64,000 nt of DNA from Palsa-504 sp963756575 (lineage in GTDB: Bacteria > Actinomycetota > Actinomycetes > Streptosporangiales > Streptosporangiaceae): NCBI GenBank assembly GCA_963756575.1, contig CAVWOM010000005.1, forward strand, positions 1 through 64,000, in the 5' to 3' direction. The notes below the pieces were generated by a model that ran no database searches, had not been told where the DNA came from, and was given only the letters and a program-made list of their open reading frames with translations. Positions 8,434 to 17,127 of this stretch are shown here, piece after piece; position 1 is the first letter of the stretch, and each line of letters opens with the position of its first letter. A program made the position numbers and the translations under genes.

Positions 8434-9360
8434 TCATCTCGGCGAGCTGTGGTGCTCTGCGACCAGGGTGGCGGCCGCTTCGCGCATCGCCCGGACGAGC
8501 GGCACGACCACGTCCGGATCCAGGTCGCGGGCGTGCGTGAGAGTCACACGGCGGAGCTCTTCGGGCACTCCGTCAATGCGGGTGATGGTCACGCCGGGCG
8601 GTACCGGCAGGAAGTCCGCCGGTACCGTCGTGAGCCCGGCACCTTCGGCAACCAGTGCGAGCTTCGTGGCCCAGTCGCGGGTCCAGTGCTGCACGACCGG
8701 GCGTCCGGGCAGGCCCGGCCAGACACCGAGTTGCGGCTCGTCCTCGCTCGACCGGCTCGCGACCCAGGACGCACCCTCGAGTGACTCCAAGGTCACCGGC
8801 TCTGGCCCCGCGTGTCGGCTGGCCGATGGCACGGCGAGCGCGAGCGCAACCTCGGTGATTGTGTGCTGTTTCAGAGGCGGCTGTTCCTGGTCGGGGGAGC
8901 GGAACGGTGGCCGAGCGGTGATCAGCGCGGCATCCAGCGTCCCGGTCCGGACCGCCCGGACCAGCGCCGGCGTGGTGCCGTCGCGGGTGGAGATGTCGAG
9001 GTCGGCACGGGCACGCCGGAGCACGGCGACCAACCGCGGCAGGAGCGCCGCCCCGGCTACGGAGACGGCTCCCACCCGAACTCGCTGCACTTGCCGAGGC
9101 TCGTCGGCGAGCACTTTCCCGGCCTGGTCGAGCGCGTCAAGGGCGATCACGACCTGGCGCAGTACGAGGCCGCCGGCGCGGGTGAGTTGCACTCCGCGTG
9201 GCGTGCGCTCGAACAGTGTCGCGCCCAGCTCACGTTCCGCGGCCGCGATCTGGCGGGACACCGCGGACTGCGTATAACCGAGTATGGGCGCAGCCGCCGT
9301 GAAGCTGCGGCACTCGGCCACGGCACGGATCGTCCGCAGGGCGGCCAACGACATGTCCAT
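8434..9360 (-). CDS. LysR-family transcriptional regulator
   Basis: The 308-residue product starts with a typical LysR winged helix: LAALRTIRAVAECRSFTAAA, then YTQSAVSRQIAAAERELGATLFERTPRGVQLTRAG (residues about 5-65). The remaining 240 residues form the two-lobed effector-binding domain. It is divergent from a carboxymuconolactone-decarboxylase-like gene, with 71 bases between the two starts. This is the classic setting for a LysR protein that controls its neighbour. The effector is unknown. The ATG at 9360 is the natural family start. Confidence 0.93.
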   Translation of the reverse strand: MDMSLAALRTIRAVAECRSFTAAAPILGYTQSAVSRQIAAAERELGATLFERTPRGVQLTRAGGLVLRQVVIALDALDQAGKVLADEPRQVQRVRVGAVSVAGAALLPRLVAVLRRARADLDISTRDGTTPALVRAVRTGTLDAALITARPPFRSPDQEQPPLKQHTITEVALALAVPSASRHAGPEPVTLESLEGASWVASRSSEDEPQLGVWPGLPGRPVVQHWTRDWATKLALVAEGAGLTTVPADFLPVPPGVTITRIDGVPEELRRVTLTHARDLDPDVVVPLVRAMREAAATLVAEHHSSPR

Positions 9361-9431
9361 GTCAGATGAGCATAGCCCCGATGCGTAACTTGCGCTGGTG
9401 GCATGGCACGCGTGGACGTAGCTTGAGTTTC

Positions 9432-10040
9432 ATGACAGGGAACGAACCGGCGATCGATACGTATACCGCGGGCGGTCGCCTCCGGCTGCTGGACCGGGCC
9501 GAGCTCGATGCCGAACAGAAGAAACTCAGTGATCGACTGACAGGCACCCGCGTCGCCCGGGGGCGGCGGGCAGGCTACCGCGCCGCCCTCGATGACGGTC
9601 GGCTCGTCGGGCCGTTCAACGCGCTCCTGCGGACACCGGGCATCGGCGAACGTCAGCTCGACTGGGCCGAGGCGATCTCCGCGGCTGACCTGCCCCCGGC
9701 GGCACGCGAGGTCGCGATCCTCACCGTGGCCGCGCAGTGGCGGGCCGAGTACGTCCTCTATGCCCACAGTGCAGCTGCGCGTGATGCCGGCCTGAGCGAG
9801 AGTGCGATCGAGGACCTCGTCGCCGCGCGCACGCCTGCGGGCTTCGACCGGACCGCTCGGCTGGCCCACGACGTGGCGCTTGCGCTCGTCCGGGACCACG
9901 ACGTGCCGGACGACCTGTACGGCGACTTCCTGTCTGTCTTCGGCGAGACGGGGGCCGTAGTCCTCCTCACCTTGATCGGCCAGTACCTCGCCACGTGCGC
10001 CGTGACCACGTGCTTCCGCGTGCCGGCGCCTGGCGCCTGA
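9432..10040 (+). CDS. Carboxymuconolactone decarboxylase / AhpD-like protein
   Basis: The 202-residue product contains the CMD helical core: EVAILTVAAQWRAEYVLYAH, where the Glu and His of the family are kept. The CxxC of AhpD peroxidase partners is absent. It is therefore closer to the decarboxylase-like or hydrolase-like members than to the alkylhydroperoxidase ones. ATG 9432 is preferred because it leaves a regulatory gap to the divergent LysR gene, while an in-frame start at 9366 would almost touch the LysR start. A tautomerase follows 50 bases later, suggesting a small aromatic or quinone-modifying pathway under LysR control (inference). Confidence 0.8.
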   Translation: MTGNEPAIDTYTAGGRLRLLDRAELDAEQKKLSDRLTGTRVARGRRAGYRAALDDGRLVGPFNALLRTPGIGERQLDWAEAISAADLPPAAREVAILTVAAQWRAEYVLYAHSAAARDAGLSESAIEDLVAARTPAGFDRTARLAHDVALALVRDHDVPDDLYGDFLSVFGETGAVVLLTLIGQYLATCAVTTCFRVPAPGA

Positions 10041-10090
10041 CCCTGTCCAGACCCGACCCGACGCATCGCTTCATCACCAGGAGGAACTCT

Positions 10091-10507
10091 GTGCCGCTCG
10101 TCGACATTTACCTGCACCAGGGTGTGACCACTCGCGACCAGCGCGAAGCCATCTCCGACGCCGTCCACGCGGCGATGGTCGAGACACTCGCCATCCCCGA
10201 CGACGATCGATTCCACTACTTCCACGAATTCCCGGAGGGCACGGTGTTCCACGAGGACGTCGTGTTCGGAGTCCCTCGCTCAAACCGCCTGATGTGCATC
10301 ACGCTGTCGTTCAACGACCGCACGGCCGAAACCAAGAAGGCTCTGTTCGGATCGCTGGTGGAACACCTGCAGCAGAAAGCCGGCGTGCCCCCCGAGGACG
10401 TCGCCTTCCGCATTCTGGAGACCGCTCGCGAGAACTGGTGGGCCGCGGGTCGCGTGATCGACCCCAGCACCGGTTACGACGCGCGGATGACGTCAATCGT
10501 CGAGTAA
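10091..10507 (+). CDS. Tautomerase-family protein
   Basis: The 138-residue product starts PLVDIYLHQG after removal of the initiator, leaving the N-terminal proline that serves as catalytic base in the 4-oxalocrotonate tautomerase / MIF superfamily. The length fits the fused or long tautomerases with two beta-alpha-beta units. GTG 10091 is chosen because it places Pro at position 2 and has AGGAGG eight bases upstream. It follows the CMD-like gene and is likely co-transcribed with it. The substrate is unknown. Confidence 0.85.
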   Translation: MPLVDIYLHQGVTTRDQREAISDAVHAAMVETLAIPDDDRFHYFHEFPEGTVFHEDVVFGVPRSNRLMCITLSFNDRTAETKKALFGSLVEHLQQKAGVPPEDVAFRILETARENWWAAGRVIDPSTGYDARMTSIVE

Positions 10508-11229
10508 TCAGGACTGACGGGCAACGAATGCTCGGTTTGATGCGGGACTTCCCGGGCCGGGATACCCGGCCCAGGCACGGCGCCACCGGTCACATGCGTC
10601 CTGCCGGCGGATCGGCGCTTTTGATCGCTGGGAATTGGACTTCAAGCACTCCAGCCGGCTGCACCGGGAATGCAACGGAGCGCCCCACGGCGCACTACCC
10701 CCCAGCCGGCCGACTGCGCTAGATCCGGGCGCAGGGATGCCAGGGCAACCATAGGGTGCGGCCAGCGCGGGCCCACTTCGGCGATCTGTCCCGCGCCGCG
10801 CGCCGCGCGCCGCCTTAGGCCCTTCGGGCCACGGCAGCGTCGGCGCGGTCAGGAGCCAGGCAGACCATCTTGGTCGCCCATGTCCCAGACCAGGCCCGAC
10901 CGGGCATGCAGAACTGGTGGGGCATCCTTCCCGCCGCCCGAGTATTGAGCCGCAGAAGGTCACTGTCAAGGGCGCGCTTCGCGCGTCACGAGTGATGCCC
11001 TGCGGGCACCCTTGACACTGATCGTCTGCAGATCGGTTCGGCGCCAGCAGGAAGGACGGCTTCAAGCAGTCGGCCTGACGTAGTTGGCGACTCGGCCCAG
11101 GAAGGCGGCACCGCATCCGGGCGTCGGCGGCAAGCCGAGCGAGGCTCGGCCACCCAGGATCGGTGGGCTGCGCGACACGACAGCACCGACTAAGCCGCGA
11201 ACGCTGAGCGGAGTTCAAGCAATAACAGG
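10508..11229. other. No gene recognised
   Basis: This 720-base stretch has only frames with low-complexity arginine-rich or proline-rich translations on both strands, typical of non-coding high-GC DNA. Small hairpins such as GGGCGCGC..GCGCGTC are present near 10970-10985 but without terminator features. It may be degraded accessory DNA. Confidence 0.5.
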
Positions 11230-12117
11230 TTGGGAGTGTCGGCAGCGGCAACGGATGGAGTAGCTGATGAGCGCATCTGGTGGCGCGCCGCTGGCCACAC
11301 GGATGCCGCCGTCGAGGCTGCCTTCCGCGAGGTTCCACGGCACGCATTCCTGCCTGAGATGGAGCCTGTGCGGGCCTATCAGGACCGCGCTGTCGTGATC
11401 CTGTCAGATGGCGAAGGATTGCCGGTCAGTGCGTCCACGCAGCCGGCCATGAAGGCGATCATGCTGCGCCAGCTCGGGCTTGGGCCCGGGCATCGTGTGC
11501 TCGAGGTCGGCACTGGCACTGGCTATAACGCAGCGCTGATCGCATGCCTGGTCGGGAACCAGGAGTCCGTGGTGACCATCGACGTCATTCCCGACCTCAT
11601 CGAGCGGGCGCGCGGCGATCTGACTGCCGCCGGGTATGCAGGCGTGAGGGTGGTCTGCGGCGATGGAGCAGCCGTCGCTCCCGATTACGCTCCGTATGAC
11701 CGGATCATCGTGACGACGGGCACGTGGGATTTTCCGCCTCAATGGTGGACCCAGCTTCGGCCCGGCGGACGGATCCTGCTGCCGCTCTCGATCCGGGGGA
11801 TCCAGCTGTCGGTCGGACTGGACAATGCCGCCGATCACCTGGTGAGCGGGTCGGCTTGCCGGTACAGGTTCATCAGGATGACTGGTGCCATGAGCGGCCC
11901 GGAGTCACTGATAGCGCTCGGACCCCAGCCTGGTCTGCATGCCCAGGCCGTAGACGGGCCGACCGGGCTCTGGGCCTCCAGCATCGCTGAGGTGGCGGAC
12001 CTGGGACCTGTGGCTCACGCTGACCGAACCCGGTCTGACGATGGACGCCGGGCTCCGTGCGATCAGCGCAACACTGGCCATGCGCGCGCCAATCCTCGAG
12101 AGGACGTCACCCCGTGA
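11230..12117 (+). CDS. Protein-L-isoaspartate methyltransferase-like SAM enzyme, probably frameshifted at the end
   Basis: The product of 295 residues has the PCMT fold: FLPEMEPVRAYQDRAV, the substrate loop SASTQPAMKAIML, and SAM motif I VLEVGTGTGYNAAL (about residue 90-103). Similar enzymes modify proteins or peptides at Asp; here the substrate is unknown. After about residue 260 the frame turns into an arginine-rich tail, while another frame reads DLWLTLTEPGLTMDAGLRAI, which looks like the true continuation. A one-base change near 12005 would join them. A TTG at 11230 or GTG at 11236 may be the start. The stop overlaps a following GTG by GTGA. Confidence 0.65.
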   Translation: MGVSAAATDGVADERIWWRAAGHTDAAVEAAFREVPRHAFLPEMEPVRAYQDRAVVILSDGEGLPVSASTQPAMKAIMLRQLGLGPGHRVLEVGTGTGYNAALIACLVGNQESVVTIDVIPDLIERARGDLTAAGYAGVRVVCGDGAAVAPDYAPYDRIIVTTGTWDFPPQWWTQLRPGGRILLPLSIRGIQLSVGLDNAADHLVSGSACRYRFIRMTGAMSGPESLIALGPQPGLHAQAVDGPTGLWASSIAEVADLGPVAHADRTRSDDGRRAPCDQRNTGHARANPREDVTP

Positions 12118-12353
12118 TCGAGCAGCACACGGACGACCCGGTCGCGCCGTCAGGTGCCGTGCTCGACTCGATCGCCATGGCGCGAACTCGAACATCAAGC
12201 AGCCTGCGCCAGCACAGGCCAGGGCAGCGGCTGTGGGTGCTGCTGCACGCTCAGTTCCTGCTTCGCGGCCCAGCGACTGGCGGGGACGATATCCGGCTAG
12301 TCGAGGATGACTATCAGCGTATGGCCGTCCTGCGCCGGGAAGGACACGGCTGA
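12114..12353 (+). CDS. Small hypothetical protein coupled to the methyltransferase
   Basis: This frame of 79 residues begins with GTG overlapping the methyltransferase stop (GTGA) and ends two bases before the next ATG. The second half (GQRLWVLLHAQFLLRG, EDDYQRMAVLRREGHG) reads like real protein. The first half overlaps the frame in which the methyltransferase appears to continue. It is either a genuine coupled gene or a coincidence inside a decayed one. No family recognised. Confidence 0.35.
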   Translation: MIEQHTDDPVAPSGAVLDSIAMARTRTSSSLRQHRPGQRLWVLLHAQFLLRGPATGGDDIRLVEDDYQRMAVLRREGHG

Positions 12354-12355
12354 AC

Positions 12356-12710
12356 ATGGTGGGCAGACACGAAACACACGCCAGCCCCGCCCAGCAGCGG
12401 ATTGCCAACCTCATGCCACTCGGCGGCCTAGCCGATGCGGGCGGTTCGAAGGGGCTCGGCGTGGCAGCGTTTGTCTTCGAAGAAGACGAGACACAGCCAG
12501 GCTCATTCAAGACCACTACGTGCGGGTACGGCCCGGGCGGGGCCAAGTCTGGCAAAGCATCTGGCACGACAGGGTTGCGTCTGGAAAGAGCTGGGCAGGC
12601 CGGGGGCAGAATGTCTGGAACTGGCGGCCTGGCCGCCGGGCACGCTGTCAGAGACGATCGGAGGCGGAAGGATGCTACTTGGCCGGCCTCATGTCCGCCT
12701 GGCAGTGTGA
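12356..12710 (+). pseudogene. Decayed coding region, possibly the C-terminal domain of a methyltransferase
   Basis: One frame reads GVAAFVFEEDETQPGSFK and CGYGPGGAK, then another frame carries on with LAKHLARQGCVWKELGRPG and LELAAWPPGTLSETIGG up to a stop at 12710. The order resembles the C-terminal domain that follows the PCMT domain in some actinobacterial peptide methyltransferases. A continuous 131-residue frame exists from 12356 to 12751, overlapping the sigma-factor start by GTGA, but its second half is low-complexity. The frame-jumping favours decay. Confidence 0.35.
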
Positions 12711-12747
12711 TGGCCCGCGCCGTGACGGTTTGCTTCAGAGTGCTGAC

Positions 12748-13296
12748 GTGAGGGACGGACCGCTGATCGCGCAGTCGCTGCGAGGAACGCCTGAAGCATT
12801 CGTAGAGATCGTCCGCCGCCACGAGGTCGCTATCCACGGGTACCTGACCAGGCGTGCCGGCCAGCGTGCCGCCGACGATCTGCTCGGCGAGGTCTGGGTA
12901 CGCGCCTTCGGAGCCCGGCACCGCTATGACACCAGCCACGAAGATGCCCGGCCGTGGCTGTACGGGATCGCACGCAACGTTCTGCGAGCACACTGGCGAA
13001 CTGGCCAGAAAATAGACCTGGCACTACCTGAGGAAGTCCTTGATCCCTGGGACGAGATCACCGACCGGCTCGACTCGGCCATAAGAGCGCGGGCACTGGT
13101 ATCGGCCCTGCGGGAACTCCCCGCACCGGAGCGCGACGTGCTTCTGCTAGTGGCATGGGAACAGCTGACCCCTGCCGAGGCCGCGATCACGCTCAGCATC
13201 CCGCCAGGGACCGCCCGCAGCCGGCTACACCGCGCACGCACCACCTTGCGCCAGATACTGGCCGAGCCAGCCGACGAAACTGAGGTACGAAAGTGA
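12748..13296 (+). CDS. ECF-type RNA polymerase sigma factor
   Basis: The 182-residue product has region 2 (AFVEIVRRHEVAIHGYLTRR, DDLLGEVWVRAF, PWLYGIARNVLRAHWR) and region 4 (LRELPAPERDVLLLVAWEQL, SIPPGTARSRLHRARTTLR). There is no region 3 or extra C-terminal domain. It redirects RNA polymerase to a small promoter set. GTG 12748 is chosen because the family starts close before the DGPLIAQSL segment; an ATG 57 bases upstream is possible. A short gene overlaps its stop by GTGA and may encode its partner. Confidence 0.9.
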   Translation: MRDGPLIAQSLRGTPEAFVEIVRRHEVAIHGYLTRRAGQRAADDLLGEVWVRAFGARHRYDTSHEDARPWLYGIARNVLRAHWRTGQKIDLALPEEVLDPWDEITDRLDSAIRARALVSALRELPAPERDVLLLVAWEQLTPAEAAITLSIPPGTARSRLHRARTTLRQILAEPADETEVRK

Positions 13297-13553
13297 ATCT
13301 CCATAGCGAGGACTCTGAGGTTCCGGACGTGCTAAGCGCTATCGGCCAGGTCAACCCACCTGCATCCCTTGTCCTGGAGAACGCCCGCGACGTGCTGTGG
13401 TCGGCAATAGCCGAGGAGATGCTCTCCGATGCTGAAGGCCGCCTAAGGGCGGCAGAATTCAAGGCAGACCAGCCGCAGCGGGCAGCTCGACAGCGCCGGG
13501 CCAACAATTCGCAACAGGCCCAACAGCGCCGCAACGCCGGTCCAGGAGCGTGA
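13293..13553 (+). CDS. Short protein coupled to the ECF sigma factor, possible anti-sigma partner
   Basis: The 86-residue product begins at a GTG that overlaps the sigma stop (GTGA). The first half is acidic and helical (VPDVLSAIGQVNPPASLVLE, DVLWSAIAEEML), the last third is rich in Gln and Arg (QPQRAARQRRANNSQQAQQR). ECF sigma genes are usually followed by their regulator. There is no membrane segment and no zinc-binding HxxxCxxC motif, so a classical ZAS anti-sigma factor can be excluded. The role is inferred only from coupling. Confidence 0.55.
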   Translation: MNLHSEDSEVPDVLSAIGQVNPPASLVLENARDVLWSAIAEEMLSDAEGRLRAAEFKADQPQRAARQRRANNSQQAQQRRNAGPGA

Positions 13554-14095
13554 CGTGTTCCTGTAACCGGTCAACAGCAACGCCCAGGCGTCTGGCAGCA
13601 GCTGTCCGGCTCCGAGAGGCAGATGCTCGATTCACTGTTCAGGTTTTCAAGATGCCGCGGCCGCCTGCGGCGATCTTGCTAACCAATTGCTAACAACGGT
13701 CCTGGACGGATATGACCGACGCTGGATGCTCAGGACAGCCGATACGACCGAAGGCCAGCTCAGCCGTACTGATCTGGACCTGGTTTTGCTTGCGAGTTTG
13801 GACCGCGTTTGTTCACGAGCTGCGACTGCAACCAGAATCCGGCGAAGTCGATGTTCGCCACATCTGACCGCACCGCGTCGGCCTGCGGCAGCGAGCCGCC
13901 TATCGTGGCCGGGCGAATCACGGGCACGCTGATGTCCGCGAGGCCGGCCGCAGCCATCAGCGCATGGCGGCCCGGCCCGTAACCGGGCCGCAACGCTCAC
14001 GTACGGCGGCGTGGCACGCGAAGCATGATCACGGATGGACCTGGAGGGACCGGGCGGTCGCCGGCCTGCTGACCGGATGATGTTCGCCCCCTGGC
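13554..14095. other. No gene recognised; one hairpin
   Basis: No frame with a ribosome binding site or family signal was found on either strand. A short minus-strand frame (DISVPVIRPATIGGSLPQAD around 13900) reads somewhat like protein but has no start context. The only structured element is the hairpin at 13648-13678. Confidence 0.45.
13648..13678 (+). terminator. Possible terminator after the sigma operon
   Basis: CAAGATGCCGC and GCGGC-G-ATCTTG form an 11-bp stem with one bulged G and an eight-base loop, 95 bases after the last gene of the sigma operon. The distance and the missing T-run make it tentative. Confidence 0.4.
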
Positions 14096-14656
14096 TCAAG
14101 ACGCGTCGTCGAAGCTGACGTCCTTGGTTTCGACCGTCCCGGCTGTCTTCCCTGGTGCGGTCTGGTAGGTCCAGTACAAGTTGGTGTGCGCGATGACCTT
14201 GTCTGGCGGCGGCGCACCCCATTCGGTCTGGTCCTCTGTGGTGTGCGCGTCGCTGACCAGAATGGCGTCGTAACCCCTGGCAAAGGCGCCGTGCAGCGTC
14301 GACCTGATGCACGCGTCGGTCTGTGCGCCGACGACCACAAGCCGCCCGACACCGAGGCCCGACAGCACGGCCTCGAGTGTGGTCGCCTCGAAGGAGTCGC
14401 CGTAGTTCTTTTCCACCAGCGGCTCTGCCTCGTCGCGAGCCAGCTCGGGGACGATGTGCCAGTCCTCGCTTTCCCGTGCGAGCTGCTCGCCGGAGTGCTG
14501 GACCCAGACAACGGGGATCCGTTCCCGCCGGGCCTTCTCGACAAGGCTGCCGACGTTCGCGACAACCGCGTCACGCTCGTGGGCCCCCGCGACGACACCA
14601 TTTTGCACGTCGACGACAAGGAGCGCGGTGTACGGCCGGTTCTCGAGCGTGGTCAT
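14096..14656 (-). CDS. Isochorismatase-family cysteine hydrolase
   Basis: The 186-residue product keeps the catalytic triad of the family: Asp16 (LLVVDVQNGV), Lys83 (LVEKNYGDSF) and Cys116 (AQTDACIRST), with the cis-peptide segment just before the cysteine. Members hydrolyse isochorismate, nicotinamide or small amides; the specificity is not evident. The ATG has GGAGAG five bases upstream. It stands alone between the sigma locus and an ISL3 element. Its promoter region is only about 130 bases long before the element begins. Confidence 0.92.
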   Translation of the reverse strand: MTTLENRPYTALLVVDVQNGVVAGAHERDAVVANVGSLVEKARRERIPVVWVQHSGEQLARESEDWHIVPELARDEAEPLVEKNYGDSFEATTLEAVLSGLGVGRLVVVGAQTDACIRSTLHGAFARGYDAILVSDAHTTEDQTEWGAPPPDKVIAHTNLYWTYQTAPGKTAGTVETKDVSFDDAS

Positions 14657-14789
14657 GGTCTCTCCTTAGTCACGTCAGGGCCCCGTCCAGTCAGACTGTA
14701 GCCCCGGCCACCCACAAAACGTACGGAGCGCACGCCCCTCGGCACCTCACGGGATCTAGCGTGTTCCCGCTGGGCTGCGGTCACTTCTC

Positions 14790-16625
14790 GGATCTGGGAT
14801 CTGTCCCCAATTTCGTGATGGTTTCTGCCCTCGTTGGGAACGGTTCGGCAGTTCGGGAGGCTGCTCGCGTGTTTGCCGTGTGACGTGAAGGGACTCCTGG
14901 TAGTCCAGCGGTTGTCTAAGCCTGCCGTTCTTCCAGGAGTCCGAGGTGTCATTGTCGCAAGGCGACGTCTGCTTGTCATGCCCTGGTGCCGTTGAGCTGG
15001 GGATTCTCCTGCCGCACCTGGCCGGGGTGATCGTCGAGGAGGTCACCGTGGCGGCCGGCCTGCTGCTCGTGATGGCCAGGGCGCGTGCCCCCGAGGCGGT
15101 ATGCCCGAAGTGCGGGACCGTATCGGGCAGGGTCCACAGCCGCTACTCCAGGCGGCTCGCCGACGCCGCAGCCGGCGGGCGCCAGGCAGTGATCGTGCTG
15201 GCTGTCCGGCGGTTCTTCTGCCCGGCTCCCGGCTGCACGCGCAAGACGTTCGCCGAGCAGGTCCAGGGCCTGACCGTCCGCTACGCGCGCAAGACCCCGC
15301 TGCTGGCCGCGATGCTGGGAAGCATCGCGGTCGCGCTGGCGGGCCGGGCAGGGGCCAGGCTAGCCGGGCGGCTGGGCGTCCCGGCGAGCAAGCAGGTCAT
15401 GCTGCGGCTGGTCATGGCCGCCCCGGACCCGGAAGCGCCATCCCCGGGTCCTCGGGGTCGATGACTTCGCGATCAGGCGCGGCCAGCACTACGGCACGCT
15501 GCTCATCGACATCGAGACCGGCGGCCCGCTCGGCCTCCTCCAGGGCCGCGACGCCCAGCCGCTCGCGGACTGGCTCACGGCCCATCCCGGGGTCGAGGTG
15601 ATCTGCCGTGACCGCGCGGGCTCGTTTGCCGACGGCGCCCGCACCGGGGCACCGGACGCGGTCCAGGTCGCCGACCGGTTCCACCTGTGGCAGAACCTCG
15701 CCAAAGCCGCCGAGAAATGCGTCGCCGCCCACCGCGCCTGCCTGGCCGGCCCTGCGCCCCCGCCCGCCCCAGAAGAACAAGAACCGGCGCTGCCGGGGCC
15801 GGAAGCCGCCAGTCAGCCTGATCCCACCGGGAGATACGCCGAGCGCACCCGCCGGCACCACGCCCTGGTCCACCAGCTGCGCGCCGAGGGACGGGGCCTG
15901 CGCGAGATCGCCCGCCACCTGGGCTGGGGCCTGCACACCGTCCAGCGCCTCGACCGCGCCGCCACCTGGCAGGAACTCGCCGGCGGCCGCTGGAAGGGAC
16001 CGCGCCCCAGCAAGCTCGGCCCGTTCAAGGCCTACCTGGACCAGCACGCCGACGGCAGCCGCGGCAGCATCGGGCGCCTGTTCGGCGAGATCACGGCCCT
16101 GGGCTACGACGGCAGCTACTCCGTCGTCCGCGACTACCTCGCCCGGAACCGGCCCGCCCGGGAGCCGCTGCCGCCGGCCCCGCCGACCGTCCGCGAGGTC
16201 ACGAACTGGCTCTGCCGCCGCCCGGACACCCTGACCGAGGACGAGAAACCCCGGCTCAAGGCCCTCCTGGACCGCTGCCCCGAGCTCCAGGCCGCATCGG
16301 ACCTGGTCCGCTCGTTCGCGGCCATGATCACCGATCTGACCGGCCAGGACCTGCCGCAGTGGATGACCGCCGCCCGCGACGCCGGCCTGCCCGGCATCGC
16401 GTCGTTCGCCAAGGGCCTGGAGCAGGACCTCGACGCCGTCACCAGCGGACTGACCCTGCACTGGAGCTCCGGTCCCGTCGAGGGCCGCGTCAACCACATC
16501 AAGATGATCAAGCGCCAGATGTTCGGCCGCGCCGGCCTGCCCCTGCTCCGCAAGCGCGTCCTGCTCACCGCCCAGCGATGACCAGTGCCAGAACTTTCAC
16601 CAAATTGGGGACAGATCCCAGATCC
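14790..16625 (+). mobile_element. ISL3-family insertion sequence
   Basis: The ends are a 24-bp perfect inverted repeat beginning GGATCTGGGATCTGTCCCC (14790-14813, and inverted at 16602-16625). Within it lies one transposase region of ISL3 type. The outer eight bases on the two sides do not match, so no target duplication is evident. The right end sits inside a toxin-like gene (16626-16701), whose remainder is missing on the left side, so insertion was followed by deletion. The transposase is frameshifted, see the next entry. Confidence 0.9.
14946..16581 (+). pseudogene. ISL3-family transposase, split by a frameshift
   Basis: The first frame (14946 to about 15435) holds the N-terminal zinc finger (CPKCGTVSGRVHSRYSRRLAD, RRFFCPAPGCTRKTFAEQ). 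The second frame runs from about 15440 to 16581: VLGVDDFAIRRGQHYGTLLI, VICRDRAGSFADGA, then the helical insertion and the end LHWSSGPVEGRVNHIKMIKR. DDE residues are in GVDDFA, CRDRAG and GRVNHIK. Going from one frame to the other needs a +1 step in the GC-rich stretch near 15430-15445. ISL3 transposases are normally one frame, so the copy is probably inactive unless the shift is a reading error. Confidence 0.85.
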
Positions 16626-16701
16626 CAAAACTCGTCAGTGCGGCAGGCGGCAGCCCGTCGAGCAGGTCATCGGCGACGAGTTCCCAGTGCCACTCAGCCA
16701 C
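16626..16701 (-). pseudogene. 5' fragment of a ParE/RelE-like toxin, cut by the ISL3 element
   Basis: From GTG 16701, overlapping the stop of the small gene before it, the frame reads VAEWHWELVADDLLDGLPPA and then meets the IS end. The same start is found in decayed form at 47741, where the continuation (VAEELTVRESMIFL, GEPPKLRTVQRG) resembles ParE/RelE-type toxins with a GPPKLRT segment. Only 25 codons remain here. Confidence 0.55.
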
Positions 16702-16822
16702 TCGCGACCTCGCGGTAGGCGGCCTGGACGATCTCGGCGGCGACCGCCTGACGCAGGGCGGGCAGCGACAGGGCCGGCATGGGAATCAACGGCTCATTAC
16801 CCTGCGGGTGCTCAGCAGTCAT
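16694..16822 (-). CDS. Internally deleted DUF6247-like antitoxin candidate
   Basis: The 42-residue frame reads MTAEHPQGNEPLIPMPALSL, PALRQAVAA, then EIVQAAYREVASG. Compared with the 106-residue copy at 47733, about 64 codons are missing between LRQAVAA and EIVxAxYREVA, exactly in frame. The stop overlaps the toxin fragment start. It is part of the same repeated unit as scar C. It may be translated but lacks the middle of the domain. Confidence 0.5.
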   Translation of the reverse strand: MTAEHPQGNEPLIPMPALSLPALRQAVAAEIVQAAYREVASG

Positions 16823-16929
16823 CCAGCCCGCCTCTTCCCACGCCCAGCATCAGGATAATCCGTCTCACGCCTCGAGGCGGGATCTGGCTCTTCGCTCGCG
16901 CGGCCGCGGGTCGGGCACTCCTAACATTG

Positions 16930-17127
16930 TTACGCACAGTAGCAGGACGAGGGGACGTCGGCGCTTCGCCATGGACCGGTTTGTGGACCGACCCATGGGT
17001 GCGAACGGTGCGATCAGAGCCATCAGTGACACCGCTTCGTGGTATCCGTGCAGGTAGTGCGCACGATGTACCGGGCCATACTTTCTCATAATCCGCCGGT
17101 CGCGGTTCGAGCCCCACCCGCCCCACC
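16930..17127 (+). repeat. att-like scar C: arm plus 3' half of tRNA-Met(CAT)
   Basis: Core 17085-17127 starts CTCATAATCCGCC and ends CCCCACC; one G is missing in the T stem (GGTCGCGGTTCGA). The arm starts TTACGCACAGTAG, contains ATGGACCG and GTGGACCG twelve bases apart, and reads GTGGTATCCGTGCAGGTA before the core. Copy E (48194-48391) is the closest relative; both also share the toxin-antitoxin segment to their left, so the repeated unit is at least 500 bases. Confidence 0.75.

Noticed and set aside
10508..11347. 279-codon minus-strand frame before the methyltransferase
   Set aside because: No family signal, arginine and proline rich, and it overlaps the start of the methyltransferase; typical GC-rich spurious frame.
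15412..16497. 361-codon minus-strand frame inside the ISL3 element
   Set aside because: It is the antisense of a clear transposase with glycine/valine-rich composition.
16812..17126. Minus-strand ORF with the GLEPRPADYEK-like start
   Set aside because: This peptide is the antisense translation of a tRNA T arm and anticodon loop, a known artefact near tRNA-derived repeats.
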